64,000 nt of DNA from Holothuria scabra. Taxonomy: Eukaryota; Echinodermata; Holothuroidea; Aspidochirotida; Holothuriidae. Shown here piece by piece: positions 25,066 through 37,157 of the stretch. The translations under genes and the position numbers were made by a program. A model generated the notes under the pieces. The model was not told the DNA's origin, ran no database searches, and worked only from the letters and a program-made list of their open reading frames with translations. Each line of letters starts with the position of its first letter. The first letter of the stretch is position 1. The DNA lies in the NCBI GenBank assembly GCA_037179385.1, contig CM074193.1, positions 3,493,547 through 3,557,546 on the forward strand. The letters are read 5' to 3'.

Positions 25066-25569
25066 CTCGGACAAGACCCTTCAACCCGTGATGTTTTCCC
25101 GGAACTCCCCTTCACTGCTTTTAGAGTTGAGAAAAATCTAGCTGACCATTTAGTTCGGGCTTCCAACCCACAAACTTCTTTCGACGACACGGCTGGTACC
25201 TTTCCATGTAACCGTCCGAGGTGAAATACATGTCCAGTTGTTGGCAAACACGACCTCGTCAACATTTCTGGCCCCAACGGCAATAGCTTTATTGTCAAAC
25301 AAAGATTCTCCTGCATTTCCTCAAATGTAGTTTATATTTTAGCTTGTGGGAGATGTAACTCGTTGTATGTCGTAGAGACCAAGCGCCGCCTCGCGGATCG
25401 AGTCACCGCGCACCTTAGGTCCATCAAACAGAATCTCCATGGATACCCGGTGGCTGCACATCTTACGGCCTTAACGTTAGAATTGACCTTTTGTAATATT
25501 CACCCCTTTTTGAGCCAGTTTTTACTCCTTTTTACACTTACCCGTTCGTGCTCATTTTTTACTGCGTAG
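25066..25569 (+). pseudogene. Penelope-like element, zinc-finger and GIY-YIG endonuclease remnant
   Basis: One frame from 25066 to a TAG at 25567 encodes the C-terminal part of a Penelope-like retroelement protein. It shows GTFPCNRPR, then the CCHH-type finger NTCPVV, FSCISSNVVYILACGRC, LYVVETKRRLADRVTAHL and YPVAAHL. Known family features are a Cys-rich finger, then VY.I.C..C...YVGETKR.L..R...H, then PV..HF. A single in-frame TGA (25222) replaces what is probably the finger cysteine before NTC. The usual Gly of the YVG motif is Val. The reverse transcriptase is absent, so the copy is 5'-truncated and inactive. It is bounded by (TA)n tracts on both sides. Confidence 0.88.
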
Positions 25570-25936
25570 CCCTAATTATTTGTTTTCCGGACCTAGTTTT
25601 TGTCTACTTTTTTCCCCTTTTTCCCGACCATGTTCGATTTGTACGTGCACTTTTTCATCCAGGACGCTCTTTTTCTTTTTTGATTGGTGCTTCATCCTTC
25701 GCACTCATGTTTTCTGACAGTCACTTTCGTTCGGTTTTGTTTTTACAGCGATCGCTTCGGTTCTATGTTTGTCTTGTCCAATTGTTACTGTTGGTTGTTC
25801 AATTTGGTTTTTGCCACCTGATGAAGGGTTTCTACACGAAACGTCGTGGAGTTTCCGCAAACTTTTAAGCACTTTTTACTGCCACTCTCCGACCTACACA
25901 TTTCAACAGTGCTCCGCATCATTTCGTCCTTGTTCT
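25570..25936 (+). mobile_element. presumed 3' region of the Penelope-like fragment
   Basis: T-rich, non-coding. The stretch 25817-25846 reads cctgatgaag, 8 nt, acgaaacgtcg, i.e. the two conserved strands of a hammerhead ribozyme core (CUGAUGA and GAAA). Penelope-like elements are known to carry hammerhead motifs. Stem II pairs poorly here, so at best it is a vestige. Confidence 0.4.
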
Positions 25937-26048
25937 GTTGCCTCAGAAGATTTAAAAAAGATCTTTGTCTACAGTGTTATTTATATATATACATATATAT
26001 ATATATAACACTGTAGACAAAGATCTTTTTTAAATCTTCTGAGGCAAC
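25937..26048. repeat. 44-bp perfect inverted repeat around a (TA)n loop
   Basis: Arms 25937-25980 and 26005-26048 are exact reverse complements, beginning gttgcctcagaagatttaaa. The loop (25981-26004) is TA-rich. A diverged third copy of the arm lies at 26109-26156 (gttgcctcagaaggtttgac). Confidence 0.9.
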
Positions 26049-26196
26049 AAGATGTTTAAAACGGTAAAGAGTGTAGGACTTAGGAGTTTTAAAAACTTTT
26101 TAAAAGTTTGTTGCCTCAGAAGGTTTGACACGATCTTTGTCTTCAGTATTTTATTAAAATTTCAGACCGTGATTTGTGCATGTTTCTTGTTATCGT

Positions 26197-26197
26197 G

Positions 26198-26250
<53 letters not shown>

Positions 26251-26251
26251 C
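26197..26251. repeat. (TA)n microsatellite
   Basis: TA tract preceding the left arm of the inverted Penelope-like pair. Confidence 0.95.
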
Positions 26252-26324
26252 CGTAAAAGTAAAAATTAATTAGTAATGTCAACCAGGCAATGGTAAAGTG
26301 CTCAACCCTGTGAAGGGAGCTGTA

Positions 26325-26710
26325 ATATTGAAAAGGTTGCAATAAGTTCTTACAGCATAGCTTTACAGAACTGTTTCGTAAGGGCCAATAATGTAGGTCC
26401 TCACTCCTCAGAAGTCTGAAGTAGAATGATGTCAATAACGTTAAATACGTATATGTTCGCTGCTTTTGAACGTGTCCGTTTTTAAGCACGTGTTGGTTCC
26501 GTGTTCGATGTGAACAGGCACGAACGGTGTACAGCGAGCCATGATACATTACCTATTAGAATAATTACACAGTAGATGTTTGTTCCTGTGTCTACAAGAG
26601 CTTACCAGTTCGTTTCTTTTATTTAGAGTTGCTAAGGAAGGTTTGAGTATAATGAAGAACTTTTCTTCCAGACAAAGATTACAAGTTTAAGATGAAGTGG
26701 AGTATGTTCG
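26325..26710 (-). pseudogene. Penelope-like element C-terminus plus 3' UTR, left inverted arm
   Basis: Reverse complement of 26908-27291 with only scattered differences. On the minus strand it encodes the last about 50 residues of a Penelope-like protein ([25 protein letters not shown]) and its 3' UTR. It is 5'-truncated, and its inner end meets the spacer of the right copy. Confidence 0.8.
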
Positions 26711-27288
26711 TTAGACCAATGTATGTTTCTTCGTTGTTGTTGTCGTGGCGTGTTACAGTTGCTTGGTTCAAAACAAGATACACCGCCCACAAGTCTAGCT
26801 TTAAACACAAAGACAAAAGACACGCAACTGCACTCAGTGAATACATCTGGAAACTAAAGGATACAAATGTAGAACACTCCGTAAAATGGAAACTAATGAA
26901 CAAAGCTCGAGCATACTCCACTTCATCTAAAACTTGTAATCTTTGTATGGAAGAAAAGTTCTTCATTATACTCAAACCTTCCTTAGCAACTCTAAATAAA
27001 AGAAACGAACTGGTAAGCTCTTGTAGACACAGGAACAAACATCTACTGTGTAATTATTCTAATAGGTAATGTATCTTGGCTCGCTGTACACCGTTCGTGC
27101 CTGTTCACATCGAACACGGAACCAACACGTGCTTAAAAACGGACACGTTCAAAAGCAGCGAACATATACGTATTTAACGTTATTGACATCATTCTACTTC
27201 AGGCTTCTGAGGAGTGAGGACCTACATTATTGGCCCTTACGAAACAGTTCTGTAAAGCTATGTTGTAAGAACTTATTGCAACCTTTTC

Positions 27289-27291
<3 letters not shown>
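26711..27291 (+). pseudogene. Penelope-like element GIY-YIG C-terminus plus 3' UTR, right copy
   Basis: The frame ends with TAA at 27067. From about 26770 it encodes FKTRYTAHKSSFKHKDKRHA, TALSEYIWKLKD, KAR.YSTSSKTCNLCMEEKF and [16 protein letters not shown]. This matches the distal GIY-YIG region of Penelope-like elements (H..SF......T.LS.Y.W.L, then CNLC..EK, then L.NKR.EL...CRH..K). The sequence differs clearly from the fragment at 25066, so it is a different Penelope-like family. It lacks the reverse transcriptase. Its 3' UTR runs directly into (TA)n at 27289. The segment 26908-27291 is inverted-repeated at 26325-26710. Confidence 0.85.

Positions 27292-27787
<496 letters not shown>

Positions 27788-27841
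<54 letters not shown>
27788..27841. repeat. (TA)n microsatellite
   Basis: TA tract closing the compound insertion. Block sequence resumes at about 27,860. Confidence 0.95.
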
Positions 27842-27843
<2 letters not shown>

Positions 27844-30375
27844 AATATATCTTTCAAAGTGAGTGTCCCGCATGTCATTCCTTCTTGCAAACTCTGTCCT
27901 TATCACTTAACCCACCAATGAAGTTAAATGAAGTCGAGAGAAGCGTCCCCGTACCCAAAATAATATCGAAGAAATCTTTAATATCATCCATCTACATAAA
28001 ATTTTTGATTTTTCAACTTTGTTAAGATGAAGTTTGGAGGGTACCGAATGTGTTATTTTGGTTGCTTTGATAGGACAGGTTTTGAGCGAAACGAAAGGGG
28101 CTCTCTTTTTCGATACTTTTGTCAAACTTTCTATTTCTCATTTCCCTTTAAAGTAAAAGGCAGCGTTTTCATGTGCATGTTCTCTGACTTCCGGAACTTC
28201 AAGTCGGCTAAAAATTGATATTCAAAGGCCCTTGGACACCCCAAAAATAAACCATATGCGTTCCCCCCGTTGATCATTCGGTTTAAATCAATTTACTCTG
28301 TTGCAGTTTACACCCCAACTGCAGTAACCTCCTGGTCAAATCTGGCGTCTCCTATATTTTTTTAGCTGTTGGTCACTGGACTGGATTGTAGAATGCAGCT
28401 ATTTTATTCGTACATTTTTTCGTAAAACACTCAGAAATTCAGGGGCGTCGATCACTCCAGCCCACCATGGGTCCACAGGTAAAGCTTTGGACCCAACTAC
28501 CTTTCAGAGGCGCGACCTACACTCCCACGCTCCCTCTTTGGCGCCTGTTGGCAGTCCGTCTCGATTTCTTACCCATTGTCACAAATCAAAGCCACCCTCG
28601 GCGTTCCTGTGGTAATGTTTGGAAATTGAAGTATGGAAGTATGCACTTACCTTAGTTGTTTTTAAGGCAGACTCAAAAGGGTTACTTGAAAAAGTGAATG
28701 ATCGTTTTCTAAGTGTATGCCGAAATGAATTTGTTTTGTAGTAGACCACAAGAATGAAATTTGCAGTTTCCTTTGGTGGCTTGAAATAAGTGAATTTCAA
28801 AATCACGAAATCATTAAAAACTAAAAAATTGGACAGCGCAAAGTCATGCCTAATAATTCATTCTGCCATTGACCACTGCAAGCCTGGTAAACCTATACTT
28901 TTTGTTATAATATTCAAAAAGCGTAAAATGTGCAAAATTACACATTTTAAGGGGTTCATCTCAGTCAAAATTCATCAACTTCAAAAACACCGGAATAAGT
29001 ATTAAGGAGGTAAAAACTCCACCTCAATAGGATATGAAGGGACGGAGATCAAATTTTTTTTAAAGAAAAGGCATTTTAAATAAAGTGCATTTTGGCAAAT
29101 CTGTAATGTCAACGCGTCGCATTAATTGACGTTGCATTCGAGCATTTTATGATGAAGATGATGCTACTGCATGGGTTTTTTTCACCATCTTTGCTTTTCC
29201 GAATATGTAAGCATAAGAATTCGGCCTGACTCTGTTGCAGACAATTCGAATGGTTGACAAATCAGATGTCTGCATTTTTCTGTGTTTTTTTGTCCCCCTC
29301 CCCCCCCCCCCCCGCCTCACGTTACATTATGAAACTTTGGATTGAGAGGTGGTTGTATTTAAAATGCTGTGTCTTGAATAAAGAAAGGAAACTGGAACAG
29401 GGTTTGGAAGGAATATGTCTCGAACAGCTATTGTTCCATACGAGACTCTCTATATTTTTCTTCCTTACCTCACTTATTCAGTTATCCACTTATTAAATCA
29501 GTAGTAGTCCAGACAGATGGAATGTCTTCATAAAGCTTCATTGATTAAGTGTAATAGTTTGAGTTGAGTTTCTTTTTTTTAAGTTAGGAAGCTGACCTCG
29601 GGGTCACCAAAATATATAAAGTTCTGATGACCTCACACAATTTTGAATTTTAGCCGCTTACAGAAAAGTGTATACTTGGAATAAATGGTTGCTTTATTCT
29701 AAATACTTTAAATGACAAACAGGAAAACTATAAAACTTACCGAACTTCGCAAGTTATCATATCACCAAATTAGGCGGAATTGTGGTCTAAAAGGCGCAAG
29801 AATCACCAGGAGATTTTAAGTCACTCTTTCTGAAACGTTGGCGAATGGTCACAAATTTGTCCCGAAATCATCCCCTAAGCTGTCCAACACTTGTCAAATG
29901 CTCTAATTAAATAAAGAAATATACTTTCCCACACAGTTTCCCACATAGTTGATAAAATACTTAATTACGTAAGACCTTTACAGAGAACTATTGGCATTCT
30001 AACGAGTATCCATTTTCGCTCTGCGTTGGCTAGCTCGAGAACGGCCTCCCAGAATTCATTTCACCGCTATGCTGAGTGTATAAAGATTGCGCAATAGTTG
30101 TCACAAATGTGAGGTTTGCTTCCCAACTGTTTTAACCTATGTAATAATATCTTCTCTAACACAAATTTATACAAAACTTGGAGCACCTAATGTTGCACGT
30201 GTTAATTGAACCAAAAAAAAAAAAACTGACCCTTTAGATATGTACCAGTAATTACCCTTTCACGCATCATTCCGCGGTGTTTTAGTTTCGTGGAACACAG
30301 GAACACGTTTATTTATGTTTTCATTGGTGTGAATTGGGAGTAAATATGTTACATGCACCATTCTTTTTTTAATAG

Positions 30376-30405
30376 GAGCAACTGCTAATAGTACAGAAGA
30401 TGCAG
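30376..30405 (+). CDS. candidate 30-bp microexon (GATANSTEDA)
   Basis: The acceptor ctttttttaatag and donor gtgaga flank 30 bp in phase 1-1, encoding G-A-T-A-N-S-T-E-D-A with the leading G carried across the junction. It pairs with a 27-bp exon 164 bp downstream, an arrangement repeated at 48444/48632 and 53676/53875. N-S-T is a potential N-glycosylation sequon, and the Ser/Thr content suggests an extracellular linker, but this is inference. The host gene is unknown. Confidence 0.52.
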
Positions 30406-30569
30406 GTGAGAAAGCCAACACTGTTTTTTCCCCTTGAATATTTTATATGATTTATCTGCTATGTCCTTGACATGACACATAAAAGAAGAAAAAAGACATG
30501 TACTGCGAATTCATTGGTAAAAGGGAGGTAGACATGCCATATACCACACCTTTTCTCTTTTAATAACAG

Positions 30570-30596
30570 TAACCGATTTTAGTTCGGACTCTGCAG
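30570..30596 (+). CDS. candidate 27-bp microexon (VTDFSSDSA)
   Basis: The acceptor tctcttttaataacag is strong and the donor gtaaaa acceptable. The exon is 27 bp, phase 1-1, and encodes V-T-D-F-S-S-D-S-A. Paralogues at 48632 (VTDFRSDAA) and 53875 (VTDVSTDAS) have the same length, phase and acceptor. B and C differ at three of 27 bases, giving two amino-acid changes, so the peptide is not tightly conserved. Confidence 0.55.
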
Positions 30597-31615
30597 GTAA
30601 AAGAACGAAAAGCATTTATCTCATAACATAACGTACAACACAGTTTTGGTAGACCTGTCTTAAAAACTGAATTGGGAGTGAAGTGTTTTAAGTATTCGAT
30701 GCAACTTTGGCTTATGCGTTATGAAATATCACGAAAGAATGTATTACAACGATTAATATTTGCTTTGTGGAATTATGTTCTTTCCAATATGGAAGCTATC
30801 GGACTTGCATTAGGTCATTTGTTAAAACTTTGTCAACAAGTCTTGGCGCAATTATAGGAAAAATTTTTATAACTTTAATAGCATCTTTACTATGCAACAT
30901 ATGTTGAAATTTCGTTGTCATTTTGACATTGTACTTTTAGATAATTGATCTTTTTGGAATCATCGTTCGACTGTATTCTGGATTTTCAGATAAACACACT
31001 TGTAGATTCAAAATATTTAGAATGTTTTATTCTTTCAGGGGAAAAATTTGCATCTCAATATCATGTAGAGTTCAGGAGAAAATATTTCTGAAGCAAAATT
31101 CAATTTTGGATAAAGTGAATTCTTGGAAATGTGTGAAGCAATGGCAGAGCACTAGTTCCACATTGCATGAAATGCATTTTATGACTCTGACGCTCCAACA
31201 GGAATAGTTGTTTTAAATATTACCTGCTATATGATGTAGACTTTTGCTCAGAAATTATATTCAAACATTTCAACAGTACTTATTTTCAAGAGAAAACGGG
31301 ACGTCCATATCTCAATTTTAAAAAAGGTATTTAAATGTTAAAAAAGCTTAGGCTATTTTCCGATTTTACATGACATTACGGCACCTGCAGGCTTCCAAAG
31401 AAATGATCTGAAACATTTTACAGCAAAATCTTCCACGACGTGACAAAACATTATACTCCTAAGCTATTAAACTCCCGTGTAACTTTACCTTTTGAATTAA
31501 TTCCCATGATCAACAACAAAAACAACATCCTCTTTGCCTCGTGTATGCCAAGTTTCTTTGCCATAGCCTTCTTCTGTGATTTTCGTTTGTCTCGTGCTTT
31601 CATATGAATTTGGTT

Positions 31616-31653
31616 CAGGGAGTTGCTAGTAGGGAGATGCTAGCAACTACCTG
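31616..31653. repeat. hairpin, agggagttgctag arms
   Basis: Arms cagggagttgctag and ctagcaactacctg have one mismatch and an inserted tagggagatg-type loop. It lies at the same place in block B as 49795-49818 in block C, so it is older than the block duplication. A partial cagggaattgctaga copy follows at about 31,697. Confidence 0.7.
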
Positions 31654-32711
31654 GTTTATTCAAGTCCATCCGATGTTTTTATTGTTTTCTCTATTCAGGG
31701 AATTGCTAGAGAAGGAGACCCAACAGACAAAGTATACCATAAAATATGAACTTGAAACGGTGTTTACCATTTAAGGTGTCACCATGTGATTGATAGGTCC
31801 TTTGTTTCTATTGTTAAATCCCTTGTGACCAAGTTCTTTCCAAGTTTTCCCTAAAGATTGACTTTGTAGGTAAACCCTTTAAGTAGGAGGTTCGTTTGGG
31901 AGAAGTTCGTCGTACACATTTATATAGAACTATATAGAACATTAGATGGAAGCATTGTTCAAGTCTATACACTTCCTCATATTTAAGAAACCTTGCCATC
32001 ATTAAACAAACAAATTTGCTACTGTCTTAAAATGAAAATGATACAATGGTATCTGGGAAAGCGTTGAATGACATAAAATTCGTAATTTTGCATGACGATT
32101 GGCAACGAAATATATAGCGTAAAGAATGCGTTCATTGGAATTTCGATAATGTTTCATCGATCGTTTTTGATGTAAGAATTGAAATAATAGGTTTGTGGGA
32201 TAAAGTGAAGATTGCATTCAGAGAGACACATTATCTTAAAGTCACTATAGAACTTTTTCCTCCTTCCTTAGCAACTCCATGTGAATAGTAAAAACTTCCG
32301 TTATACGTTTTCTCCTTTCCCTCTTTCCTCAGTTTTCCCTTAATCTTTCAGTTTACACAATGGTACTTTGGTGCAAAGTCTAGACGGTAGAAATACCTCA
32401 TTCTGTAGTTATATGATTGAAAAAGAAGTCTTTAATACGTTAAAGTAGATTGTGTCTGAAATCCCAAAAGGTTTTTCCCAAAAAATTTATACTTGTGGGA
32501 CCTAATGCTGTGTTTTGATCTTTTTTATTTCACCAAACAAACCCCCCTCCTACACCATTATAAATGACTGGATGATTGTTTTCTAACAGGAATCAATGTC
32601 TTTATGTTCAGGCGTTTTATTTGCTTAAACAGAGAACAATCACATTTCATTCCGTTTCCATTGATGCCAAAGAGAAATACACACGTTAAATGTGCCATTT
32701 CTCTTTGGCAG

Positions 32712-32741
32712 GAGAAGCTGGTGGTAGTACGAAAGCTGCTA
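32712..32741 (+). CDS. candidate 30-bp microexon (GEAGGSTKAA)
   Basis: The acceptor tttctctttggcag precedes it and the donor reads gtatat. Length 30 bp, phase 1-1, encoding G-E-A-G-G-S-T-K-A-A; the last base is A rather than G, so the next junction codon would change. The paralogue at 50932 encodes EETGGSTEAT. The weaker donor makes use less certain than in the paralogue. Confidence 0.42.
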
Positions 32742-32915
32742 GTATATAGAAATATACCTAGATTCATGAGTTTGAACATCCTGTTTCGAATATTTTTTGG
32801 AAGTACATTTCAAATTTCATGTTTTGCAAGCCAAGGCAGAGAATGCAGAATTTTTCTTCTCTCCAAATGGAAGAAGGAATTATTATCTCGCCTTTAACTA
32901 TTTTTCAATACGAAG

Positions 32916-32972
32916 CTGAGAGCAGTACCGAAACGTCAAGCGAGGGAATCAACAATTCCTTCCATGCAATAG
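32916..32972 (+). CDS. candidate 57-bp microexon (AESSTETSSEGINNSFHAI)
   Basis: The ancestral acceptor (aatcag in block C) has become aatacg, but an AG three bases further on (cgaag) restores phase 1 and gives a 57-bp exon ending at the donor gtatgc. It encodes 19 residues, A-E-S-S-T-E-T-S-S-E-G-I-N-N-S-F-H-A-I, including N-N-S. It is the extended form of the 27-bp type; see 52357. The pyrimidine tract (tttttcaatacg) is short, so function is uncertain. Confidence 0.38.
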   Translation: MRAVPKRQARESTIPSMQ

Positions 32973-34933
32973 GTATGCCGCATGCAAGACTGGACAACTC
33001 TTATTTCGCACAATTGCAGTCTGGACAATTACCACGCCGAAAACTCTCAGCCAAGGGTGGCTTCTAATGATGTAATTTCCCTGAACGATTTCAAGGAGAA
33101 TTCACCACACAAAATCACACTATACTGTGTGACAAAACAATGTAAGCTCAGAATAGCAAATTGAATTGAGATACCCTAAAAGTTCCTTCAGCCTACTGTC
33201 GATTGGTTGTTGGTACCCCTTGTAGGATACATTGCCTTACCGATCTCAGGCCCGTACTCAGCTGGTGAGGGTGGAGGAGGATGAGTTGTATGGTTTTAGG
33301 AAAAACCTCTTCAGTGAATATGAACCACATATCGAACTTTATGCGCGATTCTTCTGGCCTATGTCCTACCCTTAGCAATGAAGATATTATTTAAACATTT
33401 AAAGTAGGATGCTTTCATTGAATATTTTACCTTATTTCGTCCCTGCATGTTTTTTTTTTACGTTATAATCCAAACGAAAATGATATTGCTGTCGTGAGAG
33501 ATGTTATTGATTTGAGTGCCTTTGATGTCGAAAGCTACATTATACTTGTTTCTGTACATTTACTCTTCCTTGTGTAGGAGTGGGAACCTTCTCACCACTT
33601 TGGATGGTGATTGTTGTCCTAAGAAGGACATTCTGCTCTGAGAAATTTCTACTTGTCTAGAACAAGTTTTCACATGGCATTGGAAAACATTTAATTATTA
33701 AGTACTGCAACAGTGGCTTGTGGGAAGATGCCTAAACGAGGCATACTGAAACTGTCACCTAACAACTTTGACAATTTGTCCCAAACCACCATTTTACCTT
33801 TAAAACTAATCCATGAAATGAGTATGTTGTTCAAACGAAAAAAATCGGTTAAAGGTCCTAATGACATTTGGAAAATTGTTTTTAACAGGTATCACGATCA
33901 GTACCCCTACACATTAAACTAATTTCTTCTTTCTCCTTGAGAGGACCAAATACTGTTTACTGTTTTAGTGTTTTTAAAAGACATTTCGAGACTTTTATTG
34001 TTTGTTAAGGACCTTCGTGTTGACACTGTTGAAGAAAATACAATAAAGCTTTTCTATAGTTGAAAAAGTTATATGCAGACTACATACCGAAAACTTTTAA
34101 GTAAATTTATACTTGAAACGTTGAAGACAAGGTCACCAGGCAGCACTCTAGCCTTTCATAGCGAGGACGGTTTCAGGTCACAAAGTGGGAAGGAAATACA
34201 TCATGGACTACGACTGCAACATAAAATGTGTTGTATTTTGCGCCGTGTTTTAGGATGAAGCAAGTGGCTGAAAGGAGGCGATAGGGACTTTCCATCCATT
34301 TGTAAAGCTTAGATATAAATATAATAATAGAATGAGCTAGCAAGATCAGAGAAAATTCAACACATTTTTAATAACATATTATATTTCATTTATCAGTGTT
34401 AAATGTTTGAAAATATAAAGTCAACTCCAAAATGTAAATATTTTTCTGGGCGATCTTCGCTCTAATTCCCATAATAAGCTTACTAACAATAGTACAAATT
34501 TTGTCAATCAAACTATGTTTTTCTCTCAAGACAAGAGCGTTTCCGACGCACAACACTACCGTGATTTGAAGTTTTGAAAGGAGGGATCATCGAATAGAAA
34601 TTTGCGTCATTCAGCAAATCATGGTCGTCTCGAGCAAAATTCCAAACCCCACCTTAAGCATAGGATATTTTTTTTCGGCGTGCTTCTCATTGACCTCATA
34701 AAACGTGATGTCTAGTAGTGCTGTTGTAATGATTTTCACGATAAAACTTTGGTAGAATTGCCTCCTTTTTTAGTCCCTATATGATAGCTGGTCTGAAACA
34801 TGCACTCAACTCAATTAGCTTCAATTTTTTCCTTTTATTGTTTCCGGTCCCCACACGCTACCATCATCCTCACCAAACGTATGTTTACCAACTTAAATTC
34901 GTGATCATCGAAAAAAAAACGTTTCATTTGGAA

Positions 34934-36824
34934 CATCGGCTTCGGAAGGTTATTGACCCCGTGACCTTAAACTATTGTCTCTCTCTCTTTGTTGCGGCCG
35001 AATTTTCGGGTAGCTACTCGCGGTTTCGAGCTCCGCGTCAAACAGTAAAGATGGGTGACATCCGAGCTCTCCGCATGGGTCCAAAAGGACCCAAACACCG
35101 GGTAAGGGTTAAAATAAGCCTGTGGAGTGTGTTTACTGCAAGGCTGATGTCACTGTCTCTGCTTGTGTGCACGTAACCCTTTGGCCGAGTGGTGCAGATA
35201 TTTTAGATTAAAATAAGCCTGTGGAGTGTGTTTACAGCAATGCTGTTGCCACTGTCTCTGCGTGTGTGCACGTAACCCTTTGGCCGAGTGGTGAAGACAT
35301 TTTAGATTTAAATAAGCCTCTGGAGTGTTTACTGTGAGGCTGATGCCACTGTTTCTGCGTGTGTGCACTTAACCCTTTGGCCGAGTGGTGCAGATATTTT
35401 AGATTAACCCTTTACCGTTGTGCTCCGATTGGGGCATATTTGCGCGCCTCGGGAGTGGACGGTAAAGCGAACGTAGCCCGCCCCGCATCGGCTTCTGTAG
35501 GCCATTGACCCCGTGACCTTAAACTATTGTCTCTCTCGATGTTGCGGCGGAATTTTCGGGTAGCTACTCGCAGTTTCGAGCTCCGCGTGAAACAGTAAAG
35601 ATGGGTGACAGCCGAGTTCTCCGCAAGGGCCCACAAGGACCCAAACAACGGTTAAGGGTTAAAATAGGCCTGTGGAGTGTGTTTATTGTAAGGCTGATGC
35701 CACTGTCTCTGCGCGTGTGCACGTAACCCTTTGGCCGAGTGGTGAAGACATTTTAGATTTAAATAAGCCTCTGGAGTGTTTACTGTGAGGCTGATGCCAC
35801 TGTTTCTGCGTGTGTGCACTTAACCCTTTGGCCGAGTGGTGCAGATATTTTAGATTAACCCTTTACCGTTGTGCTCCGCTTGGGGCGTATTCGCGCGCCT
35901 CGGGAGTTGTCGGAAAAGCGAACGTAGCCCGCCCCGCATCGGCGTTCGTAGGCCATTGACCCCGTAACCTTAAACTATTGTCTCTCTCGTTGTTGCGGCG
36001 GAATTTTCGGGTAGCTACTCGCAGTTTCGAGGTCCGCGTGAAACAGTAAAGATGGGCGACAGCCGAGCTCTCCGCATGGGTCCAAAAGGACCCAAACAAC
36101 GGTAGAGAGTTAAAATAAGCCTGTGGAGTGTGTTTACTGCAAGGCTGATGACACTCTCTCTCCGTGTGCGCACGTAACCCTTTGGCCGAGTGGTGCAGAT
36201 ATTTTAGATCAACCCTTAACCGTTGTGCTCCGATCTGGGCATATTTGCGCGCCTCGGGAGTGGGCGGAAAAGCGGACGTGGCCCGCCCCGCATCGGCTTC
36301 CGTAGACCATTGACCCCGTGACATTAAACAATTGTCTCACTCGTTGTTGCTGCCGAATTTCGGGTAGCTACTCGCAGTTTCGAGCTCCGCGTGAAACAGT
36401 AAAGATGGGTGACAACCGAGCTCTGTGCATGGGTCTAAAAGGACCCAAACAACGGTTAAGGGTTAAAATAAGCCTGTGGAGTGTGTTAACTGCAAGGCTG
36501 TTGCCAATGTCTCTGCGTGTGTGCACGTAACTCTTTGGCCGAGTGGTGCAGATATTTTAGATTAACCCTTTACCGTTGTGCTCCGATCGGGGCGTATTCG
36601 CGCTCCTCGGGAGTGGGCGGAAAAGCGAACGTAGCCCGCCCCGCATCGGCTTCCGTAGACCATTGACCCCCGTGACCTTAAACTATTGTCTCACTCGTTG
36701 TTGCGGCCGAATTTTCGGGTAGCTACTCACAGTTTCGAGCTCCGCCTGAAACAGTAAAGATGGGCGACAGCCGAGCTCTCCGCATGGGTCCAAAAGGACC
36801 CAAACAACGGTTAAGGGTCAAAGG
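34934..36824 (+). repeat. tandem array of about 353-bp units with a nested 99-bp repeat
   Basis: Unit starts (catcggc) lie at 34934, 35486, 35937, 36291 and 36644, i.e. spacings of 552, 451, 354 and 353 bp; the last unit is partial. The length differences come from an internal 99-bp subunit (aataagcctgtggagtg...) present three times in unit 1 (35113, 35212, 35311), twice in unit 2 and once afterwards. The array is GC-richer than its flanks. Each unit holds the hairpin tgggtccaaaaggaccca, and an inverted pair acaacggttaagggttaa / ttaaccctttaccgttgt encloses the 99-bp copies. No gene is claimed, although a short frame starting MGDSRALRMG recurs. Confidence 0.93.
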
Positions 36825-37157
36825 AAGGACAAAATTGCCTTCACCATCTTCAAGGATGAAATCTGAAGATGTCACATTTTTGTGGTTTACTCACTCGCAG
36901 TGGACATCTAGTGGCTTACGGCTTAATTACGTAATTTCCTCAGTGATTCAAAGTATTTGCTGACACTGAATTTCATGGATTAATTGACGTTAAAGCAAAT
37001 CATTAACCGGAGAAATCGGTCTAGGTTTGGTGGAATTATGGATAAATTTTTGCATAAAAATTACAACAAAACAATGTTCAGTTCCAGGCTCTCGTGCAGG
37101 GTAAATATTTCCTCTGACTAAGTAAACAAACTTCTTCAAGGGGAGAGATTTTCTCAT
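36825..37157 (+). repeat. dispersed repeat shared with 14655-15058
   Basis: Begins ggaaggacaaaattgcctt and ends near agattttctcatg, as does the copy at 14655. It lies immediately after the tandem array, suggesting the array and this repeat arrived or spread together. Confidence 0.7.

Larger units (their letters stand above)
27860..34930 (+). repeat. paralogous block B (carries microexon copies)
   Basis: It aligns in order with block C: 27,860-28,230 with 45,220-45,590; 28,230-29,290 with 45,590-46,690; 30,000-30,850 with 48,050-48,850; 31,020-32,760 with 49,200-50,930; and 32,770-34,290 with 52,210-53,400. The segment of C at about 51,000-52,210 is missing here at the 32,760 junction. It contains four candidate microexons (30376, 30570, 32712, 32916). 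A poly-C run lies near 29,300. No larger exon is recognised. Confidence 0.78.

Noticed and set aside
35412..36324. Minus-strand frames of 72-153 residues through the tandem array
   Set aside because: They are open because the repeat unit is GC-richer and lacks stops in that frame; no start, splice signal or known domain.
34934..36824. Repeated peptide MGDSRALRMGPKGPKQ as a coding repeat
   Set aside because: It is a by-product of the tandem DNA unit; frames are interrupted between units and subunit-number changes do not preserve frame.
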